A stretch of DNA of 64,000 nt from Nonomuraea terrae (GCF_004348995.1 NZ_SMKQ01000022.1:1-64000); one strand, 5' to 3'; counted from the stretch's first letter, positions 51,214 to 60,404 are shown. Program-made: numbers and translations. The notes: a model not told the origin generated them from the letters alone.

Positions 51214-51301
51214 CGACCCCGACGAGCGTCGTAGAACCGTTCTTCATTCCTGAGGGCTGGGAGGAGTCTCTCCGGCCGGTGGGGCGGTTTACGCTGGCGG
51301 C

Positions 51302-52255
51302 ATGCGTGTTGTGGTGATTGGCGGTAGTGGGCATATCGGGACGTACCTCATCCCCAGGTTGGTCGAGGCGGGGCATGACGTCGTCAACGTGAGCCGGGGG
51401 AAGCGGGAGCCGTACAGTCCGCATGGGGCCTGGCAGCGGGTCGCGACGGTGACGGCCGATCGGGAGGCCGAGGAGGGTGACGGGACGTTCGGGCGGCGGA
51501 TCGCCGAACTGGAGGGCGACGTCGTCATCGATCTGATCTGTTTCACGGAGGACAGTGCGCGGGCGCTGGCCGAGGCGTTGAGCGGGAAAGTCCGGCACTT
51601 CTTGCATTGCGGGACGATCTGGACGCATGGCCCGAGCACGCAGGTGCCGACGCCGGAAGACCGCAGGAAGCGGCCCTTCGGTGAGTACGGGATTCGGAAG
51701 ACGGCCATCGAGGCGTACCTGCTGGACCGGGCCCACCGCGACGGTTTCCCGGTCACGATCATCCATCCGGGGCACATCACCGGTCCGGGCTGGGTGCCGG
51801 TCAACCCGGCCGGCAACGTGAACCCGGCCGTCTTCCAGACGCTGGCCGACGGCGAGGAGCTGGCGCTGCCCAACTTCGGCATGGAGACCGTCCAGCACGT
51901 GCACGCCGACGACGTGGCCAGGCTGTTCATGGACGCCATGGCGAGCCGCTCGGCCGCGGTCGGCGAGAGCTTCCACTCCGTCGCCACCACCGCCCTGACG
52001 CTGCGCGGGTACGCCGAGGCGGTGGCGGGCTGGTTCGGCCGCGAGGCGAACCTGACGTTCCTGCCCTGGGAGCAGTGGCGGGCCACGGTGTCCGAGCGGG
52101 ACGCGGAGATCACCTACGACCACATCGCCCACAGCCCTAACTGCTCGATGGAGAAGGCCGAGCGGCTGCTGGGCCACCGGCCCAGGTACACGCCGCTCGA
52201 AGCCATCTCCGAAGCCGTCGACTGGCTGGTCAGGGCCGGCGAGATCACTCGGTAG
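51302..52255 (+). CDS. NAD-dependent epimerase/dehydratase (extended SDR)
   Basis: 317-residue Rossmann protein. It starts MRVVVIGGSGHIGTYLIPRL (GGSGHIG cofactor loop) and has the catalytic-type YGIRKTA (YxxxK). PGHITGPGWVPVNPAGNVNP and HADDVARLF are family landmarks. Probably acts on a nucleotide sugar or a similar alcohol; no sugar genes are next to it. The last ~12 codons lie inside a 54-bp tandem duplication that reaches into livK. Confidence 0.88.
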   Translation: MRVVVIGGSGHIGTYLIPRLVEAGHDVVNVSRGKREPYSPHGAWQRVATVTADREAEEGDGTFGRRIAELEGDVVIDLICFTEDSARALAEALSGKVRHFLHCGTIWTHGPSTQVPTPEDRRKRPFGEYGIRKTAIEAYLLDRAHRDGFPVTIIHPGHITGPGWVPVNPAGNVNPAVFQTLADGEELALPNFGMETVQHVHADDVARLFMDAMASRSAAVGESFHSVATTALTLRGYAEAVAGWFGREANLTFLPWEQWRATVSERDAEITYDHIAHSPNCSMEKAERLLGHRPRYTPLEAISEAVDWLVRAGEITR

Positions 52256-52326
52256 TGGGGGCCGAGCTCCTTCGACCGGCTGGTCAGGGCCGAGGTGATC
52301 ACTCGGTCGTAGGCGGGCCGAACTCA
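52219..52326. repeat. 54-bp imperfect tandem duplication spanning two gene ends
   Basis: CGACTGGCTGGTCAGGGCCG at 52219 recurs as CGACCGGCTGGTCAGGGCCG at 52273, and the similarity continues through ATCACTCGGT and GGGCCGA for a full 54-bp unit. Copy 1 encodes the end of the epimerase; copy 2 covers the stop and last codons of livK on the other strand. Confidence 0.8.
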
Positions 52327-53582
52327 GCGCGGGTGTCGATCACCTCGCCGAACAGCTCCCACCGCTCGCCCTTGAACTCCATGAGCTGCATCGACTCGAT
52401 CGGGAAGCCGTCGTCGGGCCCGGTCTTCATGGTGATGCCGGGCAGCAGCATGGGCACCTCGACGTTGTTCAGGTTGCGCACGGAGTCGCGCAGGCCCTCA
52501 CGGGTCGGGCAGGCCACCGCGTCCATGGCCTTGTGGAAGCTGCTCGCCGCCGCCCAGCCGAAGGCGTGGTAGGGGATGTTCGGGTCCTTGCCGGCGGCGT
52601 ACTGCTGCATCTTCTGCTTGTACAGCTTCATCTCCGCGTCGTCGTCCCACGTCGGGTCGTTCGGGTCCTTGTAGTACGTGGCGGACATGACGCCCTGGAC
52701 GTTCTCGAAGCCGACGGGTTCGAGGACGGTGCGGGAGGCGGCGACGTTGTTGACGATGTGCAGCGGGTTCCACTTGGTGTTCTTGGCGTCCGCGGCCAGC
52801 GCCAGCGCGCCGAACTTGGGCGTGGTGATGTTCAGGAAGACGTCCGCGCCCGACCCGGCGAGGTTGCCCATCTGGGCGTCGACGGTGGGGTCGGCGACCT
52901 CGTAGCTCTCCTCGGCCACGACCTGGATCCCGGTGCCCTCGATGGCCTTCTTGAAGCCGCCGAGCAGGTCCTTGCCGAAGTCGTCGTTCTGGTAGAGCGC
53001 GGCGACCTTGGCGTCGGGCCTCTCCTCCTTGAGGTACTGCGCGTACACGCGGGCCTCGGAGACGTAGTCGGGCTGCCAGCCGATGGTCCACGGGTGCTCG
53101 GTGTTGGAGCCCCACTGGGAGGCGCCGGTGGCGACGAAGACCTGCGGCACCTTGCGCTGGTTGGTGTAGTCCCAGACCGCCGTGGTCGACGGGGTGCCCA
53201 GCGTCTGGAACAGGGCGAAGACCTGCTCCTGCTCGACGAGCCTGCGGGCCTCCTCGACGGCCTTGGGCGGGCTGTAGCCGTCGTCGCGCACGACGAACTC
53301 GACCTTGCGCCCGTCGATGCCGCCCTGCTCGGCGTTGACGTAGTCGAAGTAGGCCTTGATGCCCGTCGGGATGTCGCCGTAGGCCGAGGCGGGGCCGGAC
53401 AGGGGGTAGATGCCGCCCAGCTTGATGCTGGTGTCGGTGGTGCCGGTGGTCTGCTGGCCCGCGCACTGGCCCGCCGCGGCCGTTCCCCCTCCGGTCGCGG
53501 TCTCACCGCCGCTGTCCCGTCCCCCGCAGGCCGCGACGGCGAGCAGGAGCAGCGCCGTGCAGCCGATCGCAGATACTCGCAT
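52299..53582 (-). CDS. livK: Branched-chain-amino-acid-type ABC substrate-binding lipoprotein
   Basis: 427-residue lipoprotein: hydrophobic signal and lipobox LLAVAAC (Cys19), then a periplasmic-binding-protein type I domain (IKLGGIYPLSGPASAYGDI; later VAALYQNDDFGKDLLGGFKK). LivJ/LivK-family proteins bind branched-chain amino acids, amides or aromatic acids; the ligand here cannot be read. Last gene of the liv-type operon, 5 bases after livM; AAGGAG lies 8 bases before the ATG. The acyl-CoA ligase across the divergent promoter suggests a carboxylic acid substrate. Confidence 0.93.
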   Translation of the reverse strand: MRVSAIGCTALLLLAVAACGGRDSGGETATGGGTAAAGQCAGQQTTGTTDTSIKLGGIYPLSGPASAYGDIPTGIKAYFDYVNAEQGGIDGRKVEFVVRDDGYSPPKAVEEARRLVEQEQVFALFQTLGTPSTTAVWDYTNQRKVPQVFVATGASQWGSNTEHPWTIGWQPDYVSEARVYAQYLKEERPDAKVAALYQNDDFGKDLLGGFKKAIEGTGIQVVAEESYEVADPTVDAQMGNLAGSGADVFLNITTPKFGALALAADAKNTKWNPLHIVNNVAASRTVLEPVGFENVQGVMSATYYKDPNDPTWDDDAEMKLYKQKMQQYAAGKDPNIPYHAFGWAAASSFHKAMDAVACPTREGLRDSVRNLNNVEVPMLLPGITMKTGPDDGFPIESMQLMEFKGERWELFGEVIDTRAEFGPPTTE

Positions 53583-53587
53583 CCCTT

Positions 53588-54601
53588 TTACTCCTTCTTC
53601 CGGGGAATCTTCTTGATCAGGCGGCCGGCGAGACCGGCCAGGCCCGTCGGGGCGACGTACATCACCGCGATGATCAGCAGGCCGAAGATGACGCCGGGCG
53701 CGGCGTCGTTGATGTCCTGCGAGATGCTCGGTACGAACATCACGAACAGACCCCCGAGCACCGGTCCCGACAGCGAGCCGAGCCCGCCGACGACGATGCC
53801 GGCCAGCAGGTTGATCGACAGGTTCACCGTGAACGAGTCAGGCGAGACGAATCCGATCACCCACGTGTAGACGGAGCCCGCGACGCCGGCGAGCATGGCA
53901 CTCCAGGCGAAGGCGAGCGTCTTGTAGAACGAGAGCCGCACGCCCATGACCTCGGCGGCGATCTCGTTGTCCCTGACGGCGTGCAGCGCCCGCCCGACGC
54001 GCGACCGCAGCAGGCTGGCGACCAGCAGGAACGTGCCGACGGCGACGATCAGCGCGATGAAGTAGAGCCACTGGTCCTCGGCCAGCCCGGTCCAGGCGGG
54101 CGGCTGCGGCTTGGCCAGGGTCAGGCCCATGGACCCGCCGGTCAGCTCCTCGAACCGCTTGAGCAGCGGCACCAGGAAGATCGCGATGGCGAGCGTGACG
54201 AGCGCCAGGTAGAGGCCGCGCAGCCGCATGGCCGGCACGCCGAGCCCCAGCCCGATCAGGAACGCCACCGCGGCCGCGACAGGCAGGGTCAGCGGGTACG
54301 GCAGCGCCGCCCGTTCCATGAGGATGGCCGCGGTGTAGGCGCCGATGGCGAAGAAGGCGCCGTGGCCGAGCGAGATCTGACCGGCGTGGCCGACCAGGAG
54401 GTTGAGCCCGAGCAGCGCCACCGCGTACACCAGCACCATGGTGAGCTGGAAGACGTAGAAGGGGGCGAGCTGGAACGGCGCGTAGACCGCCAGCACGAGG
54501 AGCACGGCGAGCGCGCCCCACCGCCACCGGGTGGCGGCCGGCGTCTTGACCGTCGCGGGGGGCGCCGAGGTCTTCTCGTCCGTCTTCGTGGATTCGGTCA
54601 T
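53588..54601 (-). CDS. livM: Branched-chain-amino-acid-type ABC permease LivM
   Basis: 337 residues, about nine to ten spans. Family marks: GLNLLVGHAGQISLGHGAFF and VGRALHAVRDNEIAAEVMGV, with GGLGSLSGPVLGGLFV near the C-terminus. The start overlaps the livH stop by four bases. Inner-membrane half of the importer. Confidence 0.95.
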   Translation of the reverse strand: MTESTKTDEKTSAPPATVKTPAATRWRWGALAVLLVLAVYAPFQLAPFYVFQLTMVLVYAVALLGLNLLVGHAGQISLGHGAFFAIGAYTAAILMERAALPYPLTLPVAAAVAFLIGLGLGVPAMRLRGLYLALVTLAIAIFLVPLLKRFEELTGGSMGLTLAKPQPPAWTGLAEDQWLYFIALIVAVGTFLLVASLLRSRVGRALHAVRDNEIAAEVMGVRLSFYKTLAFAWSAMLAGVAGSVYTWVIGFVSPDSFTVNLSINLLAGIVVGGLGSLSGPVLGGLFVMFVPSISQDINDAAPGVIFGLLIIAVMYVAPTGLAGLAGRLIKKIPRKKE

Positions 54602-55479
54602 GCGCGTTCCACCGCCGCTCGTCCGAAGAGTCCCTGGGGCCGCAGCAGCAGGACGGCGAGAATGATCAGCAGGGGGACGCCGATCTTGAGGTCGGATCCG
54701 ATGAAGCCGACGTACGCCCCGGCGAGAGTCTCGGCGACGCCCACGATGAGCCCGCCGATGACGGCTCCCACAGGGCTGTCGAAGCCGCCGAGCGTGGCCG
54801 CGGCGAAGGCGTAGATGAGGACGCCCGCCATCATGTTGGGTTCGAGGAAGAGCAGCGGCGCGACCAGCACTCCTGACACGGCGCCGACGGTGGCGGCCAG
54901 GCCCCAGCCGAGCGCTAGCGTCCAGCCGACGCGGATGCCGACCAGCCGCGCAGAGGCGGGGTTGGTGGCCACCGCCCGCATCCCGAGCCCGATCTTGGTG
55001 TGCTGGAAGAGCAGGTAGAGCAGGCCCATGACCAGCCCCACCACGCCGAGCACGCCGAGCGTGGAGAAGTTCACGGTAACGGCGCCCAGTTCGAGCGCGC
55101 CGCCGGGGAAGGGGTTCGGGAAGTCCTTGATGAGGAAGGTCCAGATCCAGCCGGCGGCGGCGTTGACGAAGATGAACAGCCCGACGGTGACGATCACGAT
55201 GGTGAGCTCGGGCGCTCCCTCGACCGGCCGGATGACGATCCGTTCGATGAGCATCCCGCCGGCGAACGAGACGACCAGCGTGATGACGAGCGCCAGCCAG
55301 AACGACACCCCGGCGGCCACCAGCGTCCAGGCGATGTACGTGGAGAACATGGCCAGCTCGCCCTGGGCGAAGTTGACGATCCCGGTGAACTGATAGATGA
55401 GCACCAGGGCCAGCGCCAGGCTTGCGTAGATGGCGCCCGCGCCCAGCCCGGTGACGATCTGCTGGAGGAATCCGGCCAT
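54598..55479 (-). CDS. livH: Branched-chain-amino-acid-type ABC permease LivH
   Basis: 293 residues, about eight spans. Contains GAIYASLALALVLIYQFTG, VNFAQGELAMFSTY and MRAVATNPASARLVGIRV, all LivH signatures. Starts 4 bases after livF and overlaps livM by four bases. Second membrane half of the importer. Confidence 0.95.
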   Translation of the reverse strand: MAGFLQQIVTGLGAGAIYASLALALVLIYQFTGIVNFAQGELAMFSTYIAWTLVAAGVSFWLALVITLVVSFAGGMLIERIVIRPVEGAPELTIVIVTVGLFIFVNAAAGWIWTFLIKDFPNPFPGGALELGAVTVNFSTLGVLGVVGLVMGLLYLLFQHTKIGLGMRAVATNPASARLVGIRVGWTLALGWGLAATVGAVSGVLVAPLLFLEPNMMAGVLIYAFAAATLGGFDSPVGAVIGGLIVGVAETLAGAYVGFIGSDLKIGVPLLIILAVLLLRPQGLFGRAAVERA

Positions 55480-55483
55480 CGCG

Positions 55484-56200
55484 CTACACCCGGTACCCGA
55501 GGTAGGACTGCGCGACCTGCTCGTCGGCCCTGATCTCCTCGGCCGTCCCGGACAGGACGATCCGCCCGGTCTCCAGGACGTGCGCCTGCTGGGCGATGCC
55601 GAGAGCGAGATGGGCGTTCTGCTCGACGACGACCACGGTGGTCTGCTCCTCTGCGTTGATGGCCTGGACGATGCGGAACAGCTCCCGGGTGACCAGCGGG
55701 GCCAGGCCGAGCGACGGCTCGTCGAGCAGCAGCAGCCGGGGCCGCAGCATGAGCGCCCGGCCGAGGGCCAGCATCTGCTGCTCGCCGCCGCTGAGACTGC
55801 CGGCCTCCTGCTTGAGCCGGGTCTTCAGTACCGGGAAGTACGTGAAGATGCGGTCGAGGTCGGCCTCGATCTCGGCCCGCCCGCGCCGGACGAACGCGCC
55901 CAGCCGCAGGTTGTCCTCGACGGTCAGCGGCATGAACGTGCCGCGCCCCTCGGGCACGTGGGCGACGCCGAGCCGGGCGACGGTGTCGGGCGAGCGCCCG
56001 GCCAGCTCCGTGCCGCCGAGCGTGGCCGTGCCGCGCGTCCTGACCATGCCGGACAGGGCCCGCAGCAGTGTCGTCTTGCCGGCGCCGTTGGGGCCGAGGA
56101 TCGCGCAGACCTCGCCTTGCTTGACGCCGAAGCTCACGCCGTGCAACACGCGGACGTCGCCGTACCCGGCGACCAGGCCGTCCACCACGAGGTCGCTCAT
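55484..56200 (-). CDS. livF: Branched-chain-amino-acid-type ABC ATPase LivF
   Basis: 238-residue ABC ATPase. Walker [15 protein letters not shown], signature LSGGEQQMLALGRALM, Walker B LLLLDEPSLGLAP; HVPEGRGTFMPLTVEDNL is LivF-specific. Start ATG 56200 overlaps the livG stop (ATGA). A longer frame exists but the extra residues are the livG gene read in another frame. Confidence 0.95.
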   Translation of the reverse strand: MSDLVVDGLVAGYGDVRVLHGVSFGVKQGEVCAILGPNGAGKTTLLRALSGMVRTRGTATLGGTELAGRSPDTVARLGVAHVPEGRGTFMPLTVEDNLRLGAFVRRGRAEIEADLDRIFTYFPVLKTRLKQEAGSLSGGEQQMLALGRALMLRPRLLLLDEPSLGLAPLVTRELFRIVQAINAEEQTTVVVVEQNAHLALGIAQQAHVLETGRIVLSGTAEEIRADEQVAQSYLGYRV

Positions 56201-56955
56201 GCCGCCGTCCCCAGGTACGCCTCGATGACGGCCGGGTCGCGCTGGACCTCGGCCGGCGGCCCTTCGGCGATCTTCCGGCCGAAGTCGAGGCACACGATGC
56301 GCTCGCAGATGCCCATGACGAACCCCATGTGGTGCTCCACCACGACCACCGTCAGGTCGTACTCGGTGCGGATGGCGCCGAGCGTGCCGGCGAACTCCTC
56401 GACCTCGGAGGAGTTGAGGCCGTTCACCGGCTCGTCGAGGAGCAGCAGGCGGGGACGGCCGATGAGCGCGCGGGCCAGCTCGACGCGCTTGAGTGTGCCG
56501 AACGGCAGCCCCGTCGCCGGATGGTCGGCCACCGCCGCAAGGCCCAGCCGCTCCAGCACGGCGTCGGCGTCCTCGCGCAGCGAGCGCTCCTCGCGGCGCA
56601 CCCCGGGCAGCCGCAGCGCGGCCGAGACGAAGCCGGCGCGCCCCCGGTGGTGCGCGCCGACCAGCACGTTGTCGCGTACGGACAGGCGCGGGAACAGGCC
56701 GAGGTTCTGGAACGTCCTGGCGATGCCGAGACCGGCGATGGCGTGCGGGGCCAGGGCGGTCAGGTCCCGGCCCTCGTAGGCGATGGTGCCCGAGTCGGCG
56801 TCGTAGCGGCGGGTCAGGCAGTTGAACAGGGTGGTCTTGCCGGCGCCGTTCGGGCCGATGAGCCCCACCATCTCACCGCGGCCCACCCCGAACCCCACGC
56901 CGTCCAGCGCGGTGATGCCGCCGAAGCGAACAGTAAGATCATGCACCTCCAGCAT
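56197..56955 (-). CDS. livG: Branched-chain-amino-acid-type ABC ATPase LivG
   Basis: 252-residue ABC ATPase and first gene of the operon. Walker [13 protein letters not shown]; the signature region reads LPFGTLKRVELARAL, the atypical LivG form; Walker B LLLLDEPVNGLN; AGLGIARTFQNLGLFPRLSV is LivG-specific. ATG 56955 has a perfect AGGAGG 4 bases upstream. Transcribed away from the PucR gene. Confidence 0.95.
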   Translation of the reverse strand: MLEVHDLTVRFGGITALDGVGFGVGRGEMVGLIGPNGAGKTTLFNCLTRRYDADSGTIAYEGRDLTALAPHAIAGLGIARTFQNLGLFPRLSVRDNVLVGAHHRGRAGFVSAALRLPGVRREERSLREDADAVLERLGLAAVADHPATGLPFGTLKRVELARALIGRPRLLLLDEPVNGLNSSEVEEFAGTLGAIRTEYDLTVVVVEHHMGFVMGICERIVCLDFGRKIAEGPPAEVQRDPAVIEAYLGTAA

Positions 56956-57133
56956 CCGGCCTCCTGGAGAACAATGTTCTGAATTGCGCTCAGCGTAGGA
57001 GCCGCCCGTCACGGGCCGCATTGGGCACGGTCACCCAAGATGTTTCAGGCGAGTTGTCCTCTGAGCACAGCGTCTGTCTCGGACCGGTTACGACCCGTTG
57101 ACCGCCCGGCAACGGGCATGGATCATCCCGGGC
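56956..57133. promoter_or_regulatory. Divergent promoter region, liv operon / PucR gene
   Basis: A 178-base region. AGAACA-A-TGTTCT at 56968-56980 is a perfect 6-bp-arm palindrome just 13 bases upstream of livG and abutting its ribosome site; it is a good candidate operator for the PucR protein or another regulator. Promoter boxes not resolved by eye. Confidence 0.55.
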
Positions 57134-58498
57134 ATGTCCACTGGTTCGCGTACCGTGGAAGCCGCCGTACGCGCGGAACGCACCCGCATCCTCTCCGAGC
57201 TGCTCGACGATCTGGCGAAGCTGGCCGACACCGCCGTCGCGACGATGCGCGAGGAGATCCCCGCCTACGAGGCGCAGGGGCCTGCCTTCCACGCCGACGT
57301 CCGCGACCAGGTGGCCAGGCACTACCGGGCCAAGCTCGGCGTGCTGCTGGAAGAACGCACGGTGACCTACGAGGACATCGCCTTCACGCGGCGGGCCGCC
57401 ATGCGCCGGGCCAGGGCCGGGATGGCGCTGGCCGACTACATCAACGCCTTCCGGGTCGGGCAGCAGGTGTTCTGGGAGGCGGTGGTCGAGCGGGCCGGGC
57501 ACACGTACGCCGGGCGCGAGGCGGCGCTGGCCCTGGCGACTCCGCTGATGCGCTACTGCGACTTCGCCAGCACGCACGCGGCCAACGCGTACATGGAGTT
57601 CCAGCAGTACGCCGCCGCCGAGGCCGTGCGGGAGAGCCGCGACCTGCTGGAGACGCTGCTGGCCGGGGCCGTGCCCACCCGGGGCAGGGAGCTGGCCGCC
57701 GCGCAGGCGCACGGCCTGGCCCCCGACGCGCGCACGCCGCTGCTGGTGGTGACCGCGGTGCTGGCCGGGCCGCCCAACGAGGTGATGACCGGCCCCGACC
57801 GAGGCGCCGACGCCCGGCACGCCGCCTGCGCGGCCATCGCCAGGACCGGCGGGAACGGCACCCGCACCCTGTCGGTCGTGCGGCAGTCGGAGATCGTGGC
57901 CATCCCCGTGCTCGGCCCCGGCACCGCTCCCGAGGAGCTCTGCGACCGGCTGCAGGGGGTGCTGGACAGCCTGGCCGCCGAGGGCGTCCGGCTCGCGATG
58001 GGCATCAGCACGGTGTCGTTCGGCACCGCGCAGATCCCGCAGGCGTACCAGGAGGCCAGGGCCGTGCTCGACTTCGTGCCTGAGGAGGGCGGGGTGGCGG
58101 CGCTGCCGCGGATCACGCCGTTCCAGTATCTGGCGCTGAAGGCCGACGACACCGCCCGCCACCTGGTGGACCCGCGCATCACGGCGCTGCTGGCGGAGGA
58201 CCGCGCGCGCGGCGGCGTGCTGACCGCCACGATCAGGGCGTTCGCCGCCGCCGACCTCAACCTGCGGGCCGCGGCCGAGCGGCTGCAGATCCACCCCAAC
58301 ACCGCCCAATACCGCTTACGCCGGATCCAGGAGCGCACCGGGCGGAGTCTGCGGTCGATCAACGATCTCGTCGAGCTGCTCGTCGCGATCGCGTTGCAGG
58401 ACTCGCTCCCCACCAATGCCGGCCGGGAAAGACTGGCGACCGCGACCAATGAGGGCCGTGGGAGAGCGGACGTACGGTCTTCCCATGAACCTCGCTGA
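57134..58498 (+). CDS. PucR/CdaR-family transcriptional regulator
   Basis: 454 residues. An N-terminal RsbR/RbsR-like helical sensor (about 1-150), a GGDEF-like central domain, then the PucR C-terminal helix-turn-helix: FAAADLNLRAAAERLQIHPN followed by TAQYRLRRIQERTG. PucR-family members regulate catabolic genes in response to small ligands. ATG 57134 chosen; an upstream GTG has no supporting motif. Codon 395, inside the helix-turn-helix, is TTA. It diverges from the liv operon and overlaps the acyl-CoA ligase by 14 bases, so it likely controls both. Confidence 0.92.
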   Translation: MSTGSRTVEAAVRAERTRILSELLDDLAKLADTAVATMREEIPAYEAQGPAFHADVRDQVARHYRAKLGVLLEERTVTYEDIAFTRRAAMRRARAGMALADYINAFRVGQQVFWEAVVERAGHTYAGREAALALATPLMRYCDFASTHAANAYMEFQQYAAAEAVRESRDLLETLLAGAVPTRGRELAAAQAHGLAPDARTPLLVVTAVLAGPPNEVMTGPDRGADARHAACAAIARTGGNGTRTLSVVRQSEIVAIPVLGPGTAPEELCDRLQGVLDSLAAEGVRLAMGISTVSFGTAQIPQAYQEARAVLDFVPEEGGVAALPRITPFQYLALKADDTARHLVDPRITALLAEDRARGGVLTATIRAFAAADLNLRAAAERLQIHPNTAQYRLRRIQERTGRSLRSINDLVELLVAIALQDSLPTNAGRERLATATNEGRGRADVRSSHEPR

Positions 58499-59975
58499 CC
58501 GGCTCCAGGCGGCCGCCGAACGGCTCGGCGGCAGGGCGGTTCTCACACTGGACGAGGCGGAGCTCACCTACGGCGCGCTCGAGGAGCTGAGCGCCCGCCT
58601 GGCGGGACTGCTGCGGTGCCGCGGGATCGGCGCCGGCGACCGGGTCGCGATCATGTTGCCGAACGTGCCCGAGTTCGGCGTCGTCTACTACGGGGTGCTG
58701 CGGGTGGGGGCCGTCGTGGTCCCGCTCGACCCGCTGCTGAAGCGGCGTGAGATCGCCGCGTACCTGGGGGACTGCGGGGCGCGGCTGCTGATCGCCTGGC
58801 ACGCGTTCGCGGAGACGGCCGAGGCCGGCTCGGCGGGCACGAAGGCCGACTGCTTCTTCGTGGTGCCGGAGGAGTTCCGGCGGTTGCTGCGCGGCGTGCC
58901 GGCCGAGCGGGAGATCGTCTCCATGGCGCCCGGCGACACCGCGGTCATCCACTACACCTCCGGCACGACCGGGCGGCCCAAGGGCATCGAGCTGACCCAC
59001 GCCAACCTCGGCGGCAACGCGGCCACGGTGGCGCGCATGCACGCGCTCGGCGTGGACGACGTGGTGCTGGGGGCGCTGCCGCTCTACCACACGTTCGGGC
59101 AGACGTGCTCGCTGAACGCGACCGTGCGCGCGGGCGCGCGGCTGACACTGCTGCGGCGCTTCGAGGCGGGGCGGGCGCTGGAGGTGATCAGGCGCGACGG
59201 GGTGACGGTCTTCCAGGGCGTGCCGACGATGTTCATCGCGCTGCTCGACCATCCGGGCGCCTCCGACATGTCGATGCTGCGGGTCTGCGCCTCGGGCGGG
59301 GCGGCGCTGCCGCTCGACGTGCTGCGCGCGTACGAGGCCCGGTTCGGCTGCGAGATCGTCGAGGGGTACGGGCTGAGCGAGACCTCCCCGGTGAGCGCGA
59401 CCAACCGGGGCGGCCGGAACCGTCGCCCCGGCTCGATCGGCTGGCCGATCAGGGGCGTCGAGATGAAGGTGATCGACGAGGAGGGCCGCGAGACGCCCAC
59501 GGGCGAGATCGGCGAGATCGTCGTGCGCGGTCCCAACGTCATGAAGGGCTACTGGAACGACCCCGAGGCCACCGCCGAGGCCGTCCGCGACGGCTGGTTC
59601 CACACCGGCGACCTCGGCCGGGTCGACGAGGACGGTTACTTCTTCCTGGTCGACCGCCGCCGCGACGTGATCATCCGCGGCGGCTACACGGTCTACCCGC
59701 GCGAGGTCGAGGAGGTCCTGTACGAGCACCCGGCGGTGCGGCAGGCCGCCGTCATCGGCGTGCCGCACCCGGAGCTGGGCGAGGAGATCGAGGCCGTGGT
59801 GGCCCTGCGGGCGCCGGTGAGCGACGGCGACCTGCGCGACTTCGTGCGGGAGCGGGTGGCGGCGTACAAGTATCCGCGGCACGTGTCGTTCGTGGACGAG
59901 CTGCCGATGAGCGCCACGGGGAAGATCCTCAAGCGCGCCCTGGCCCGCCCGCTCAGAACCGGTACGTCCGGGTGA
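58485..59975 (+). CDS. Long-chain-fatty-acid-type acyl-CoA synthetase
   Basis: 496-residue ANL-superfamily adenylating enzyme activating a carboxylic acid to its CoA thioester. AMP-binding YTSGTTGRPKG (about 162-172), GYGLSETSP, the hinge WFHTGDLG and the catalytic Lys in PMSATGKILKR are all present. ATG 58485 overlaps the end of the PucR gene by 14 bases; no strong ribosome site, so translation is probably coupled. With the importer and regulator it suggests uptake and activation of an organic acid. Confidence 0.93.
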   Translation: MNLADRLQAAAERLGGRAVLTLDEAELTYGALEELSARLAGLLRCRGIGAGDRVAIMLPNVPEFGVVYYGVLRVGAVVVPLDPLLKRREIAAYLGDCGARLLIAWHAFAETAEAGSAGTKADCFFVVPEEFRRLLRGVPAEREIVSMAPGDTAVIHYTSGTTGRPKGIELTHANLGGNAATVARMHALGVDDVVLGALPLYHTFGQTCSLNATVRAGARLTLLRRFEAGRALEVIRRDGVTVFQGVPTMFIALLDHPGASDMSMLRVCASGGAALPLDVLRAYEARFGCEIVEGYGLSETSPVSATNRGGRNRRPGSIGWPIRGVEMKVIDEEGRETPTGEIGEIVVRGPNVMKGYWNDPEATAEAVRDGWFHTGDLGRVDEDGYFFLVDRRRDVIIRGGYTVYPREVEEVLYEHPAVRQAAVIGVPHPELGEEIEAVVALRAPVSDGDLRDFVRERVAAYKYPRHVSFVDELPMSATGKILKRALARPLRTGTSG

Positions 59976-60404
59976 CCGCGACGAGGCCGCCGTCCTCCCG
60001 GGTCGCGGCCACCAGGCTCGGCGGGCCGGGGACGTAGCCGGGGACCGCGTCCAGGCCGTCGGTCTCGGAGATCGCCGTCACCCGGAAGCCACCCGTCCCC
60101 TGGACGCGCAGGGTGATGACGGCGCCGCTCGGCGGCAGCCCGCGGAAGCGGACCTCGCCCGCCCCGCCAGGTAGCCACGGGCCTGGGCGGAGGCCGGGCT
60201 GCCGATCGGACGCGGCCGGGTGGCGAACCGCTCCAGGTGGCGCAGCGCCCGTTCGGCGCTGAACTCCGCGGCCGGGGCCGAGGCGGGCAGCGGCCGCATC
60301 GCGCCGTCCGCGAGCGCGGTCAGCACGATCACGGCGGCGAGCGCGAGCAGCGCCAGGACCCCCGCCAGGAGACGGCGGGGTACGTCGATCAACTTCTCCG
60401 TCAT
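59953..60404 (-). pseudogene. M28-type peptidase remnant, core deleted
   Basis: Two frames join two ends of one protein. The 5' part (60404 down to about 60165) reads VPRRLLAGVLALLALAAVIV (one span) then FSAERALRHLERFATRPRPI and GSPASAQARGYLA, the N-terminus of large actinobacterial M28-family peptidases. After a frame change at about 60160-60175 the other frame gives FRGLPPSGAVITLRVQGTGG and ends VAVTRTYRF-stop, their C-terminal beta domain. The zinc-binding catalytic core, normally several hundred residues, is gone. The end overlaps the acyl-CoA ligase by 23 bases. Confidence 0.65.
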
